A stretch of 64,000 nt of DNA. Source: an uncultured Lachnospiraceae bacterium (GTDB lineage Bacteria; Bacillota; Clostridia; Lachnospirales; Lachnospiraceae). A model generated the notes under the pieces. That model was given only the letters and a program-made list of their open reading frames with translations. It had not been told where the DNA came from and searched no databases. The stretch spans positions 1 to 64,000 of the forward strand of contig CANOEC010000006.1 in the NCBI GenBank assembly GCA_947564735.1, read 5' to 3'. Of this stretch, positions 43,519 through 53,052 are shown in pieces; position 1 is the stretch's first letter; the number at the start of each line of letters is the position of its first letter. The position numbers and the translations under genes were made by a program.

Positions 43519-44205
43519 CTATTGGTATCTTTCTCTGCAAAGCCGGTACTTAGAATAAGCTGTCTGTTGCAGGGCGTTTTGCTCTAAAAGCTGTAGAATA
43601 AATTTTGGAAGAAATTCATCATATTTTATTTCGAGAACTGCATCCTGTTCACGAAGCGGATCATAGGAAATCCTTTTTGAGCCAAAGTCGGCAATTTGTC
43701 GGCTGCCTCTTATATTACGATCAAAAGTGACACGTACGTTGCCAGCGGCATAAATATATGCTTTCCTTTCATAAGCAACAATTACTTTTGGGCGAAGGAC
43801 CTTTGTCTGTATCGCCAGATTAAACATAAAAGCCGGATCTTCTAAAGATGCTGAAGCCGGAATGCATTGACCGCACATCAATTGATGCATCTCATTTTCT
43901 GTAATACAGCGGGTTTTTTTATAAATTCTGCTGCCTTGTTTTTCCTTAACTTCCAGACTAATCCTGTCAAAAGAATGATTGTAGATGCGGATACGGTACT
44001 TAAGACGGCTGTAGCTGCCTTCCCCGACAGCATTTAAACAACTGTCTGCAAGGTCATCAAAGTACAGACTGATTACCTGATAACCATCCTTAGTATTTTC
44101 GTTGCTATCTGCCTGAAGCACAGGATCTAAGCGTTGCTGCAGCAGATACATTTCTTGGGCAGTACAGCAGTATTTATCTTCCACCCGGTACATTTTCGCA
44201 TTCAT
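43519..44205 (-). CDS. VTC-domain protein, polyphosphate polymerase-like
   Basis: A 228-residue VTC domain. This tunnel fold of the CYTH/TTM superfamily polymerises polyphosphate from ATP in yeast Vtc4. Basic tunnel residues are seen in RVEDKYCC near the start, SYSRLKYRIRIYNHS, ISLEVKEKQGSRIYKKTR and the metal-binding acidic end VLEIKYDEFLPKFI. I chose ATG 44205 because AGGA precedes it by five bases; ATG 44217 is the alternative. It follows the CotH gene by about 20 bases and precedes DUF4956, a recurrent gene trio. Whether bacterial single-domain VTC proteins make polyphosphate in this setting is inference. Confidence 0.88.
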   Translation of the reverse strand: MNAKMYRVEDKYCCTAQEMYLLQQRLDPVLQADSNENTKDGYQVISLYFDDLADSCLNAVGEGSYSRLKYRIRIYNHSFDRISLEVKEKQGSRIYKKTRCITENEMHQLMCGQCIPASASLEDPAFMFNLAIQTKVLRPKVIVAYERKAYIYAAGNVRVTFDRNIRGSRQIADFGSKRISYDPLREQDAVLEIKYDEFLPKFILQLLEQNALQQTAYSKYRLCRERYQ

Positions 44206-44226
44206 ATGAATCCTCATTTCTGTTTT

Positions 44227-46605
44227 TTACGAATCCTTTTCAAATATTGCATAGAGAGAAACCGCTCCCTTATCAAGAGAAACGCTAATGGTACTATCTG
44301 TGCCAGACGCATCACCCTGCCATGAGACAAAATGATATCCTTCATTGGGCTGGACAGTTATCGTAACAGGAAAATCGCTGTAATAATATCCTTCCCATGT
44401 ACCGCATCCGTCCAAGGAAGCAGTATTTATGGTAAAGGTGCCGCCGGAAGGCACATTTGAACTGACACTGATGCGAGTAAGCTCCCCTTGTAATTGAAAG
44501 GTCTTTGCAAGGCTTTCCATGGCAAAAAGAAACCGTTTCTGAAAAAAGGTATCTATGCTTCTAACTTCCTGCCGGAAAGTTTCCGTATTGTATAAGGGAT
44601 CATAAAATCGTTGATGATCTTTGATCGTTTGTGCTTCATAAAGGCTGCTCCATTTTACTAACATAGGATGCATTCTTTCATAAGAAAATGTGGTGTTTGC
44701 AAGATCCATAAAGGAAATGCAAAACTGTCGCCGGAAAGATTCATTATCCAGCAGGCTTAAGAGGACAGGCTCCATCATCAGAGGATGTTCTGCCATCCAG
44801 TTTTCTCTGCCATCCCATATGTTGCTGTCCGGATGAATGCATTCATCCAGATCATAGAGCATAAAACGCCATTTTCCGTCGCTGAACGGAGTCTCTTTCT
44901 GCGTGGTACGCCATAAAGCAGTGTTATAGCCAAATGCAACGTCCCGATTGTCTAAATACAAATTGATACAGCAGTAATCAATCAAATTCTGAATATCTAC
45001 CAGTTCACAGGCAAGTGCATAGGTGTCGTCATACATAAGATCACATTCCGTTACCACGTCAAGCATGTATTTGTATGCTGCCATGGTTTCTTCCGGAGAA
45101 GTTATTGCATTACCTGCCTTGACTATCATAATATTTTCCAAATCAAGACCATATCGAAGAGCCAGATATTCCTCATTATATCGTTCACGGATATTATAAA
45201 TACCCCAATATTCCCCATTTAAAAAGACTACGCATGGTTTGGAATCCTGTGTACTTATGCCCCGTTCTTTGACCGCCTCTTCCAAAAAAGCATCAAGAAA
45301 TTTTATATGCTGGGTATTTCCGCCACCGTTGCGCAGTTTTATGGTGGAATAAATATTGGAAGGATTAAAAAAAGCATAGGGTATGATTTCCAAGTCATCA
45401 TAAATATCTCTGGCAAAAAGATTAAAGGATTTCTGCGCTGCGCTGCGGGTGGAATTACCAGAAATACGAATACCGGTATTTTGAGTAAAAATGTGGGAAT
45501 GTGTTTCATCAAAATAAGAAACAGAAGCTTTCCGCTCCCACTCTTTTCCATCATGGAAGGCATTAGACGCCATATAGCGATGCTGGGTTTCTCCCTTTTC
45601 ATCTATATAACTATCCATAACAATGCCATCCTTTATGCCGCCATTTTCCAGATACGCTTCATATTCTGCACCATTTCCGTAAATCCCTGTCTGGCTGTCA
45701 AATAAATCACCGGGATCTACCGCCAGTGAAATAACTGCCATACCCTCATATTCGGTTTTTAAATCGTATCCTACAAAAAAGGTTTCTGTTACAACTTCAC
45801 TGATTTGGTTGGTAAAGGGATTGTAGCATGCTGCTCGAACGACAACTGCTTTGTCCACAGGAAAATCAGGCGTATAGTCACTGGAAGGAGATAAATCCTT
45901 CCGACTTGCGTAGTTGTTTTCTTCCGGAGAGTTGTCCATAATCCAGATGGGGGTTTTGTAGACAAAAGAATCGGCGCTTGGTTCACTGCCGTCCAAGGTA
46001 TAATATATATTTTCACCTGCCGGGGAATACAAATGAAGCAAAAAAGCTTCCTCATAAAATCCACTGGTATACTCAAAAATAGGTTTATCCATGGAAACAG
46101 TGGGAAGTAAAGCTGCCTCTTCATTACTGCCGCCAAGAGTGGTGCTCATGACGGACCATTTGGATTTTCCATCCTGTATTCTGCCATAGCTGGTGTCATA
46201 AGAAAGAGACGGAATGATTACCTGATCAAGATAAGTTTCATGCAGGGAATCTATCAGAAAAATCTTTTCTCCATCCTTGGAAATGCGCAGTCCTGATTCT
46301 TTATCCAGCCAAACCAGTGCATATCCACCCGGAGGGATTTCAATATCTTCTAATGCATACTTTTCCGGTTCGTTTTCATCATCTGTAAGGAAACAGCCCT
46401 TTAGAGAAACATTTTCACTGCCCGAATTATATAATTCGATACAGTCAGAATATTTTCCATTCTCATTACATCCGGCAGAAAAATTGTTACTACACACTTC
46501 ATTTATCACAATACCTGATGTATGACGGCTGCTATATATGATAGCAGCAACCAGTACAAAAAGTGTCAACAGCAGGAGCATTTTTTGCAAAAGTTCTTTT
46601 TTCAT
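44227..46605 (-). CDS. CotH kinase-like surface protein with LTD and chitobiase-like domains
   Basis: A 792-residue exported protein. A signal/anchor segment (MLLLLTLFVLVAAIIYSS) is followed by a lamin-tail domain (GIVINEVCSNNF to ALVWLDKESG), a chitobiase/FN3-like module (NIYYTLDGSEPSADS), the CotH domain with GIRISGNSTRSAAQKSFNLF, FLNGEYWGIYNIRERYNEEY and the Asp-rich LYDLDECIHPDSN catalytic-type region, and a C-terminal InlB B-repeat-like module (YHFVSWQGDASG). CotH domains are atypical protein kinases. ATG 46605 (MKKELLQKML) has GAGGAAA upstream. It heads the operon with the VTC and DUF4956 genes. Confidence 0.9.
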   Translation of the reverse strand: MKKELLQKMLLLLTLFVLVAAIIYSSRHTSGIVINEVCSNNFSAGCNENGKYSDCIELYNSGSENVSLKGCFLTDDENEPEKYALEDIEIPPGGYALVWLDKESGLRISKDGEKIFLIDSLHETYLDQVIIPSLSYDTSYGRIQDGKSKWSVMSTTLGGSNEEAALLPTVSMDKPIFEYTSGFYEEAFLLHLYSPAGENIYYTLDGSEPSADSFVYKTPIWIMDNSPEENNYASRKDLSPSSDYTPDFPVDKAVVVRAACYNPFTNQISEVVTETFFVGYDLKTEYEGMAVISLAVDPGDLFDSQTGIYGNGAEYEAYLENGGIKDGIVMDSYIDEKGETQHRYMASNAFHDGKEWERKASVSYFDETHSHIFTQNTGIRISGNSTRSAAQKSFNLFARDIYDDLEIIPYAFFNPSNIYSTIKLRNGGGNTQHIKFLDAFLEEAVKERGISTQDSKPCVVFLNGEYWGIYNIRERYNEEYLALRYGLDLENIMIVKAGNAITSPEETMAAYKYMLDVVTECDLMYDDTYALACELVDIQNLIDYCCINLYLDNRDVAFGYNTALWRTTQKETPFSDGKWRFMLYDLDECIHPDSNIWDGRENWMAEHPLMMEPVLLSLLDNESFRRQFCISFMDLANTTFSYERMHPMLVKWSSLYEAQTIKDHQRFYDPLYNTETFRQEVRSIDTFFQKRFLFAMESLAKTFQLQGELTRISVSSNVPSGGTFTINTASLDGCGTWEGYYYSDFPVTITVQPNEGYHFVSWQGDASGTDSTISVSLDKGAVSLYAIFEKDS

Positions 46606-46828
46606 GCCGATTTCCTCTGGTGTTACTAATTTTTTAAAACGACATTTAGTGAATGTCAATCGCATATTGATAATAGCATATAGTGAATTAAATGACAAGC
46701 AGTAAATGTCAAGCCGGATTCATTGCAAAAGCTGAATCATAAGTTCTTCTTGATAAACAACTGCGAAAAGCAGAGAAAAGATATTTGTAAATATGCAAAC
46801 TTTGAAAGGAAATATAGGGAGGTCAACT

Positions 46829-47077
46829 ATGTATAAAAACAGAGCAAGCTCAGGAAGAAATAATATATCCGGCAGTAACATTGCACGTATCAGAAAAGAG
46901 CTGTGCCCTAAAGTATCCCAAAAACTTTTGGCCGATAAAATGCAGCTTGAGGGCATAGAGCTGGATAAAAATGCGATTCAGCGTATTGAAAGCGGCGCCA
47001 GATTTATTACTGATATCGAGTTAAAAACCTTTGCCAAAGTGCTTGATGTAAGCTATGAAGAACTGTTAGAGGAGTAA
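46829..47077 (+). CDS. XRE-family HTH regulator, 82 aa
   Basis: A compact regulator. The HTH text is IARIRKELCPKVSQKLLADK and LDKNAIQRIESGARFITDIE, with a final helix TFAKVLDVSYEELL. ATG 46829 (MYKNRASSGRN) follows GGGAGG by six bases, so the longer upstream frame is rejected. It is divergent from the CotH operon, about 220 bases away, and could control it; no operator is obvious. A terminator follows at 47113. Confidence 0.88.
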   Translation: MYKNRASSGRNNISGSNIARIRKELCPKVSQKLLADKMQLEGIELDKNAIQRIESGARFITDIELKTFAKVLDVSYEELLEE

Positions 47078-47112
47078 AATTCTTGGATTTTATCTTCAAG
47101 ACGACAAAAAGA

Positions 47113-47166
47113 GTGGCTGCCGCTTCACGAATTTTCAGCTGTTATGGCGGCAGCCCCCTTCTTTAT
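47113..47166 (+). terminator. Terminator after the XRE gene
   Basis: GGCTGCCGC (47115-47123) and GCGGCAGCC (47147-47155) pair around a 23-base loop, followed by CCCTTCTTTATT. Confidence 0.65.
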
Positions 47167-47171
47167 TCCTA

Positions 47172-47610
47172 AAATAATTCATATGTTCCGGTAAATTTCT
47201 CAAAATTGGCACGAATAGAAATAGATTGCGGCAGTTTTACATAGTCATAGCTTAGTTTTTCCAACTCAATATCCGCTTTGTTCTTGCGGAATAACTGTAT
47301 ATTTTTTCCATACACCTGTGCAAACTGCTCGTCGTTGTTCAAAAAAGCGCTGATATTCTTCCTTTGCCCTTATCCGGCATACCCACAAACGCCTTCAGCC
47401 AAGAATAACATATGCCCCTTATGACACCTGTTGTTTTCTCATTGTCCTTAAAATACGCTATATGCTCTTCTCTGACAGATAATATTTACAAGCCAATTCA
47501 GCATTTTTGCTTCCGGCAAGATAATCCTTGTATATTAGCTGATTGCGCATCAAAAGTTCCTGCCGAATCTGTGTGCCCTGTCCCCATGTCTGCCTCCTAA
47601 ACAATTTTTT
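47172..47610 (-). pseudogene. Mobile-element gene debris
   Basis: Two degraded pieces are readable on the minus strand. At about 47600-47430, RNQLIYKDYLAGSKNAELAC followed by KYYLSEKSI-stop-RILRTM resembles the short HTH proteins of conjugative elements, broken by a TAG. At about 47350-47172, NISAFLNNDEQFAQVYGKN continues to KLPQSISIRANFEKFTGTYELF and a stop, the C-terminal end of an unrecognised protein whose upstream part is frameshifted. Together they look like the eroded end of an integrated element. Confidence 0.5.
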
Positions 47611-47766
47611 TAGGAAAAGCATTGGCTATAACAATTTCCTGCAATAGCCAGTGCTATGCAGTCATAACATATCTTCTCATATAGATAAGGCTCCTTTCTT
47701 TCTGCATTCTTTATTGATTATATAGACAAAAATCGTCTTATATAACTTTGCAAATTATAAAAATAT

Positions 47767-48321
47767 TTATAAAACTTCCCTTATGTTCTCTTCTTTGGGA
47801 ATAATGATATCTATATCTACTTCCGGATGATTCTTAACATATGTAGTAAGCATATCCAATAAATTTTCCTTGGATTTCATGTAATCTTCCACAATGATAT
47901 CATCTGAAACACCTAAACGTCTTAAAAGCAATGCGGATACAACTCCCGTTCTATCTTTTCCTGCCGTGCAGAAATACATCACGTTTGTTGCAGCGTTTAA
48001 TATCGTTTCGAGAATCGTATCCATTTGTTCATCCACCATTCCTCGATACACCTCATACAGATGCTCCCGTGACCTTGGCGTGTCTCCGCCGCCAGTCACC
48101 GGAAGATGATAATAAGTAAATCCATCCACATTCCGCAGTGGACATGGCGTACGTTCCAGCTCCTGCTCGGAACGTAAATCCACAAGAGTGGATATATCAT
48201 TATCCAACAGCCACCGAATCTCTTTCTCCGTCAGACAAAGCGGGGCATCACTCCTTATATACCGCATACCCCCTGTCGGTAAAGCGCGCGTGTTTAATGT
48301 GGATTTTAATAATGAACCCAT
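47767..48321 (-). CDS. Tyrosine/dual-specificity protein phosphatase family
   Basis: A 184-residue phosphatase with the CX5R active site CTAGKDRTGVVSALLLRRLG (C118, R124). N-terminal family text is NTRALPTGGMRYIRSDAPLC and TLVDLRSEQELERTPC. This is the fold of bacterial tyrosine/serine phosphatases such as LipA/Iphp/YwqE-unrelated DSP types, which act on phosphotyrosine proteins or phosphoinositides. No signal peptide is present, so it is probably cytoplasmic. It stands alone between mobile debris and a DUF3781 gene. Confidence 0.88.
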   Translation of the reverse strand: MGSLLKSTLNTRALPTGGMRYIRSDAPLCLTEKEIRWLLDNDISTLVDLRSEQELERTPCPLRNVDGFTYYHLPVTGGGDTPRSREHLYEVYRGMVDEQMDTILETILNAATNVMYFCTAGKDRTGVVSALLLRRLGVSDDIIVEDYMKSKENLLDMLTTYVKNHPEVDIDIIIPKEENIREVL

Positions 48322-48435
48322 TCCGTTTTCCTCCCAACCCGGGTGCGGCTCCCAGCTTCTAAACCTGTCTGTTTAGATTATCTATTCCTTCTGGTTGCCC
48401 GCAAAAATATCCTGAATCTTTGCACAAACTCCAAT

Positions 48436-48696
48436 TTATCGAATCATATGCGCTGTGATAATCGTATAACTATATGAATTAATTGTCATTTTGATATTGT
48501 CAATCTCACAATACCAATTTTTTCCCTGCTTAAAAATATTGCAGTTCTCGTCCAAAATTTTATTTTTGCAATACGCAACAACATCTTCCGCATCTATTTT
48601 CAAATTTCTTTTGATTCTTTCAATTCCCATTTCAGTCGTATGAACTTTATCAAGATGATCAAGCAGTATCTTTTTATCTTCCACGGCAATCTCCAT
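48436..48696 (-). CDS. DUF3781 family protein
   Basis: The conserved core is ILLDHLDKVHTTEMGIERIK, RNLKIDAEDVVAYCKNKILD and GKNWYCEIDNIKMTINSYSY, which matches DUF3781. I chose ATG 48696 (MEIAVEDKK) because the family core begins just after it; a frame with an unlikely hydrophobic prefix starts at 48753 and neither has a strong ribosome site. The family is small, cytoplasmic and of unknown function, sometimes near MarR/AraC regulators. Here it has no clear partner. Confidence 0.8.
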   Translation of the reverse strand: MEIAVEDKKILLDHLDKVHTTEMGIERIKRNLKIDAEDVVAYCKNKILDENCNIFKQGKNWYCEIDNIKMTINSYSYTIITAHMIR

Positions 48697-48806
48697 TAAA
48701 AAAAAGACATATATGATAGGTATTGTAGTTATCATATCATTATTTTCTTTCATCGTACAGAATCATATTTCCTTTTTGTGCTGTTAGATGTTGTCTGCCT
48801 GCTGCC

Positions 48807-48855
48807 AAATGGCGGAAGGTCTGCTTCCTATCATCAGGCAGACCTTCCGCCATTT
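48807..48855 (-). terminator. 18-bp perfect hairpin at the end of the deacetylase gene
   Basis: AAATGGCGGAAGGTCTGC and its exact complement GCAGACCTTCCGCCATTT flank a 13-base loop, starting one base past the deacetylase stop codon. The stem is very stable but no T run follows, so it may protect the transcript end. Confidence 0.75.
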
Positions 48856-48856
48856 C

Positions 48857-49861
48857 CTACTCCCCGGACACCTGTGTTCCGTCCGCTTTCATATGGTATT
48901 TATCCTTATAAATAAGCTGTGAAATCGGTACGATTTCATATCCTTTATCCTGCAGACCAGTTATGACTGTTTCCAGCGCATCTGCCGTATACTTCGCGCC
49001 ATTGTGCATGAGAATAATCGCTCCGTTATTTAGTTTGTCGGATTCCACAACACGTTTGACGATATCATCCACGCCGTAATCTTTCCAGTCTAAAGAATCA
49101 ATCGACCACTGTATCGGATAATACCCGCATTTATGAGCATTTGTTATGACATGGTTGTCATAATCCCCGTAGGGCGGTCGGAATAGACACATTTCATATC
49201 CGGTCAGTTCCTGCACCTTGGTATGTACTTTCATCAGCTCTTCCTGACATTCCTCATCGGAAAGCTGGGACATATTTTTGTGGTTTTCACTGTGATTGCC
49301 TAAGTCGTGACCGTCCGCCAGAATTGCTTTCACATCGTCGGGGTAACTCTCTACCCATCCCCCCGTCATAAAAAACGTTACCTTCACATTATGTTTCTTC
49401 AGAATTTCCAGAATCCGCCGAGTGTCTTCATTGCCCCATGCAGCATCAAAGCTGAGCGCAACCTGCTTTTTATCTGTCTCTACACAATAAATCGGCAGTT
49501 CTCTTCCGCCAACACTGCTGTTGACCGTCACGGAATCCGGCAGCACCTTGACCACACCCTGTATCAAAGCAACGGTTGCCAGCGCAAACGCCGCCGATTT
49601 GGACACTTGAATCAATACATCCCTCATAAAACTTCTCCGCTTCTGCTCCTCCTTCGACTGGCAATCCGGCTGGGCAAACGTTCCGCAATACTGACCGCCG
49701 GCTCTGAGCTTTCTCCTCTCTTCTGACCACGCCTCCACCTGTGCCGGTTTCGGCCATACCTCCCCCGATTTGCCAGATGCAGAATCATTCTGTATCTTTC
49801 TCTCCAATTCGCGCAGAACAAGTTTCATCTTATGGCTTCCATGTACTTCTTTTTTGCGCAT
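48857..49861 (-). CDS. Membrane-anchored polysaccharide deacetylase
   Basis: A 334-residue protein with a charged N-terminal cytoplasmic part (~90 residues), one membrane segment (ALATVALIQGVV) and an extracellular NodB domain. NodB motifs are SFDAAWGNEDT (catalytic Asp), HDLGNHSENHKNM (metal His pair), FRPPYGDYDN, WSIDSLDWKDYG and ILMHNGA. It should remove acetyl groups from peptidoglycan or another surface glycan, like PdaA-type enzymes of spore-formers. ATG 49861 (MRKKEVHGSHKM) has AGGG upstream; a longer frame starts at 49912. Confidence 0.9.
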   Translation of the reverse strand: MRKKEVHGSHKMKLVLRELERKIQNDSASGKSGEVWPKPAQVEAWSEERRKLRAGGQYCGTFAQPDCQSKEEQKRRSFMRDVLIQVSKSAAFALATVALIQGVVKVLPDSVTVNSSVGGRELPIYCVETDKKQVALSFDAAWGNEDTRRILEILKKHNVKVTFFMTGGWVESYPDDVKAILADGHDLGNHSENHKNMSQLSDEECQEELMKVHTKVQELTGYEMCLFRPPYGDYDNHVITNAHKCGYYPIQWSIDSLDWKDYGVDDIVKRVVESDKLNNGAIILMHNGAKYTADALETVITGLQDKGYEIVPISQLIYKDKYHMKADGTQVSGE

Positions 49862-49913
49862 AATAATACCCTGCATACTATTGTTACTAAAAGTATATGC
49901 AGGGTATCGCATT

Positions 49914-50405
49914 TTATTTTTTATTTTCCCTCTTCATATGCTCCAATTCATCCTCGATTGCTCTGACCCTCGCGCTCGTATCCTCAAGCTGCTGCCGGTC
50001 CCTGTCCTGCTGCCGGTCCTCTGTCACCTGCCGTCCTGCAAAGAAGATTCGTGCAAGCAGCCCCGCGCCGCCAAAAATCAATACAAGAATCAGTATCCAC
50101 TCAAATAATGTAATATGGACAAGCGAAATATTCGTAGTCATAATCACTGCCGCAATAATAATGAGCACGCCAGCCACCGTGAATGCTTTGGAGGCAAAAC
50201 TCCCCTCCGACGCAAACATCCAGACAACGCCTATGATAAACGGCACCATAATCAATCCGTTACTCATGTGGAAGCCGCCCAGCCGGAATCCGTATCCAAA
50301 AAATCCCGAAGACACCATGACTTTTTGTGAAAAAATAAATAATCCCACTACAAGCATCGCTAACCCTGCAAGGAATTGCAGTAATTCATTTCTTGCTTTT
50401 TTCAT
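49914..50405 (-). CDS. Membrane protein with C-terminal coiled coil, unknown
   Basis: A 163-residue protein with about four membrane segments in the first 120 residues (ELLQFLAGLAMLVVGLFIFS, LIMVPFIIGVVWMFA, GVLIIIAAVIM, LFEWILILVLIFGGAGLLAR). A highly charged helical tail follows (TEDRQQDRDRQQLEDTSARV and RAIEDELEHMKRENKK), predicted to form a coiled coil inside the cell. I do not recognise a named function. It precedes the deacetylase gene by about 50 bases on the same strand and may be co-transcribed. Confidence 0.75.
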   Translation of the reverse strand: MKKARNELLQFLAGLAMLVVGLFIFSQKVMVSSGFFGYGFRLGGFHMSNGLIMVPFIIGVVWMFASEGSFASKAFTVAGVLIIIAAVIMTTNISLVHITLFEWILILVLIFGGAGLLARIFFAGRQVTEDRQQDRDRQQLEDTSARVRAIEDELEHMKRENKK

Positions 50406-50646
50406 TTTAATGACCATGCCTTTCGCTCATATGTACTGTGATATTTCGTCATCTTTTATTTCTTGCTTTCGATTATATCCGATTTTTGACTCCGTGTAAA
50501 TCCCCGAACCTTTGCTCATGTGAGATGAAAGAAGTAAGAGGAGTGTAAAAAAATTTCATCCTCGTTCTGTTCGATCAGGTGCTTCATAAAACGGGCTTCG
50601 TGCTTGGCGTTTACAGTTGCAACTTTATACTGCTAATTATTGGAAA
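50406..50646. other. Intergenic stretch, no gene seen
   Basis: The 240 bases between the coiled-coil membrane protein and the second CapA-like gene contain no convincing reading frame or hairpin with a T run. Confidence 0.4.
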
Positions 50647-52128
50647 TTACGGATTAAAAACTTCATCTACTGAAAGTACCCAATCACCTAATATTTCATC
50701 ACTCCATTTTAAACAATCTTCCAAATGAAATGAAATTCCACCATAAGATATAATTCCATGTGAAGAAGCAAGTTCTTCTGTATAGTTTTCAAGCAAATAT
50801 ACCTGCTTAAAGCGTGTTGGATTGCTTGAATAATGACATACCAAAGGGATAACTCCTGTTTGGTCTTCTGAAATAACTATGCCATCTTCTGTCACATGAA
50901 ACGTTATCCATGCCAATCCTTCAAGCATACTTTGTCCATTTTTCTGCGTAGATACATAGTTACCAAGTGAATAATAGCACAATGCCCGGTTCCCATTTGC
51001 AGCTTCAATCCATCGTACAGGCTGCACAACATGGGGATGTGTGCCTATAATGATATCTGCACCTGCTTCTGTCATTTGTATTGCAAAATTCTCTTGGATA
51101 TTTGAAGGAGTAGTCGAATATTCTGTTCCCCAATGCGGGCATACAATAACAATATCTGCCATGGTTTTTGCTTCGGAAATATCTAAAAGCACTTGTTGAT
51201 TCAGAGTTTCAAAATCAATCTTGCCATTTGATTCATTTACATCACATAGCATATCTAACCTGTCTTTTATAGAAGATGATATATTTTCATTGTTTGCCCC
51301 ATATGTATAATTTAAGATTGCAAATGTATAATCCCCAATTTTTAATAATGGAATGCGGTTTTTATATGTTTCTTCAGTCAATGGGTCATGAATGCCCGTA
51401 ACAAGTACTTCCGGGTGTGTTTTCCAAAAATTAATACAATTTTCAATTCCACGCATTCCTTGGTCTGCTGTATGATTTGTGGCTTGAAGGACAACATTAA
51501 ACTCTGCTCCGGCTATGGCATCTCCCACTTCTGTTGGGGAATTAAATTTGGGATAACCATGAAAACCCAGTTCATTACCACCAAATATTGTTTCTTGGTT
51601 AATTATCTTAATATCTGCTTTATCCAAAAATGCACTGATTCCGTCAAATAAAAAATCATAATTTCGGTTTCCATCAGACTGCTTCCCGGCATTTACAATC
51701 CCCATATGTAATAAATTATCACCGACTGCCATTAGTGTAATATCATATTCTTCAAAAGCAATTTCATCATTCTGCTCCGGAAGAACCACCTCTTGAATAA
51801 CTGTTTCTTCCCCTTCCGGCTTATGCACCCATCCGCATATGGTATCTGCTACTGTGTAAACTCCTATAAGGCATAATATTATCCTTAAAATCGCCATCAT
51901 CCTATAAAAAAGCATTCGCCTCTTTCGTACTTTTTTTCGTCTGGATGCCTGTACTGCTTTTTTTGAATGGGAAATGGTTCGGTAGTTTCGGTTTTGTGCT
52001 TCCCACCTCGTTCTTTGTGGCAATCTGGTTAGCGTTTTTTCCATCTGCTTTGGTTTTTCTCTTGAAACTATATCCCATAATTCCAGTTCCTGTTTCTTCT
52101 GCAAATCATGTTCCATGATGTCACCCAT
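50647..52128 (-). CDS. CapA-like metallophosphatase-family protein
   Basis: A 493-residue protein. The first ~85 residues are basic and cytoplasmic, followed by a membrane segment (MAILRIILCLIGVYTVADT). The CapA domain then shows TLMAVGDNLLHMGIVNAGKQ, IINQETIFGG, LQATNHTADQGMRGIENC, VIVCPHWGTEYSTTP and IIGTHPHVVQPVRWI. It shares the catalytic text with 24260-25756 but has no FG-GAP-like part. Family members are linked to poly-gamma-glutamate capsule making but most are uncharacterised. The long positively charged N-terminus is unusual. Confidence 0.88.
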   Translation of the reverse strand: MGDIMEHDLQKKQELELWDIVSREKPKQMEKTLTRLPQRTRWEAQNRNYRTISHSKKAVQASRRKKVRKRRMLFYRMMAILRIILCLIGVYTVADTICGWVHKPEGEETVIQEVVLPEQNDEIAFEEYDITLMAVGDNLLHMGIVNAGKQSDGNRNYDFLFDGISAFLDKADIKIINQETIFGGNELGFHGYPKFNSPTEVGDAIAGAEFNVVLQATNHTADQGMRGIENCINFWKTHPEVLVTGIHDPLTEETYKNRIPLLKIGDYTFAILNYTYGANNENISSSIKDRLDMLCDVNESNGKIDFETLNQQVLLDISEAKTMADIVIVCPHWGTEYSTTPSNIQENFAIQMTEAGADIIIGTHPHVVQPVRWIEAANGNRALCYYSLGNYVSTQKNGQSMLEGLAWITFHVTEDGIVISEDQTGVIPLVCHYSSNPTRFKQVYLLENYTEELASSHGIISYGGISFHLEDCLKWSDEILGDWVLSVDEVFNP

Positions 52129-52309
52129 TACAAATTTTGAATATTATTCCACCAGTTTGTTCATTAAAAAAGTTCTGTTATAGCTTTCTCAACAAGCGCA
52201 ACTGACCGCTTTTATACATACCGATTAAACACTCAAATATAATGGGAATGCTGAACATAAGGCATCTTTGAACATCTTCATAAAGGAAATATCAGCGGAA
52301 TATTACCTG

Positions 52310-52816
52310 TCAACCGGGACCGCACTCTTTAAATAAAGTAAAATCTGTCATTGCCCCGCCGCTGTTATCCATCCATAGAGTAATATCCTCTGGATTATCC
52401 GCCGGATAGCTTGCTTTCATGTCTGCAATAAAATGTTCTGGACCATCATCCTCCGGCTGTCCGGATAGGTATGTAATATCCACTGTAAATACTTCATCCA
52501 CTGTTCCATCATTCTCTGTGCATTCTAAAAGAACTGCGGAACAATCTTGATATTCATAAAATGAAGCATACATTTCTTTCCATTCGCTTATGACCTGATC
52601 CATAACCTTTTCGCTAGGCACAGAATTTTCTGTGAATTTTTCAACTTCTGCATTATTTTCTTCTGGTATACTGTCTTTTTCTGCCGCTATACTTTTACTA
52701 CCGCTGTCCATAAGTGCTTCCTCCCTTGGAACATTTTCTTTACTGCACCCGGAAAGCAACACTGCAGACAAGATAGCAATTACCAAAATATTTTTACATT
52801 GTTTTCTATTTCTCAT
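52310..52816 (-). CDS. Small lipoprotein, unknown
   Basis: A ~168-residue lipoprotein with the lipobox LLSGC after a short basic/hydrophobic signal (KNILVIAILSAVLLSGC). The mature part is acidic and begins with a low-complexity linker. ATG 52816 (MRNRKQ) follows AGGG by five bases; an upstream ATG at 52828 lacks a ribosome site. No family is recognised. It is downstream, on the same strand, of the ECF sigma and anti-sigma genes and may belong to their regulon. Confidence 0.75.
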   Translation of the reverse strand: MRNRKQCKNILVIAILSAVLLSGCSKENVPREEALMDSGSKSIAAEKDSIPEENNAEVEKFTENSVPSEKVMDQVISEWKEMYASFYEYQDCSAVLLECTENDGTVDEVFTVDITYLSGQPEDDGPEHFIADMKASYPADNPEDITLWMDNSGGAMTDFTLFKECGPG

Positions 52817-53052
52817 ATTAACCCTCATTTCTGCGCACGTCTTTGACTCAATTTATTGAATCTGCATATGAACGAGTTTGTGTCAAGTGCGCACAGACAC
52901 AAATCTCGCCTGCGAAAAATTTATTTTTTCAATCTAACCTCCGTGTAATTGTGATACAAAATTTACTTTTTTGTTAAAAGTTATATGGCTATGAACAAAA
53001 ATACCTTACGTTCAGCATTCCCATCATGTCCGCACCAAAATTCAAAATATCC
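52817..53052. other. Intergenic stretch before the lipoprotein gene
   Basis: No gene is visible. The stretch should contain the promoter of the lipoprotein gene, possibly one read by the ECF sigma factor; I could not identify its -35/-10 text with confidence. Confidence 0.35.

Noticed and set aside
47767-48321. Considered the phosphatase and the CotH kinase-like protein as a kinase-phosphatase pair.
   Set aside because: They are more than 1 kb apart, separated by an opposite-strand regulator and mobile debris, and the phosphatase is cytoplasmic whereas CotH is exported.
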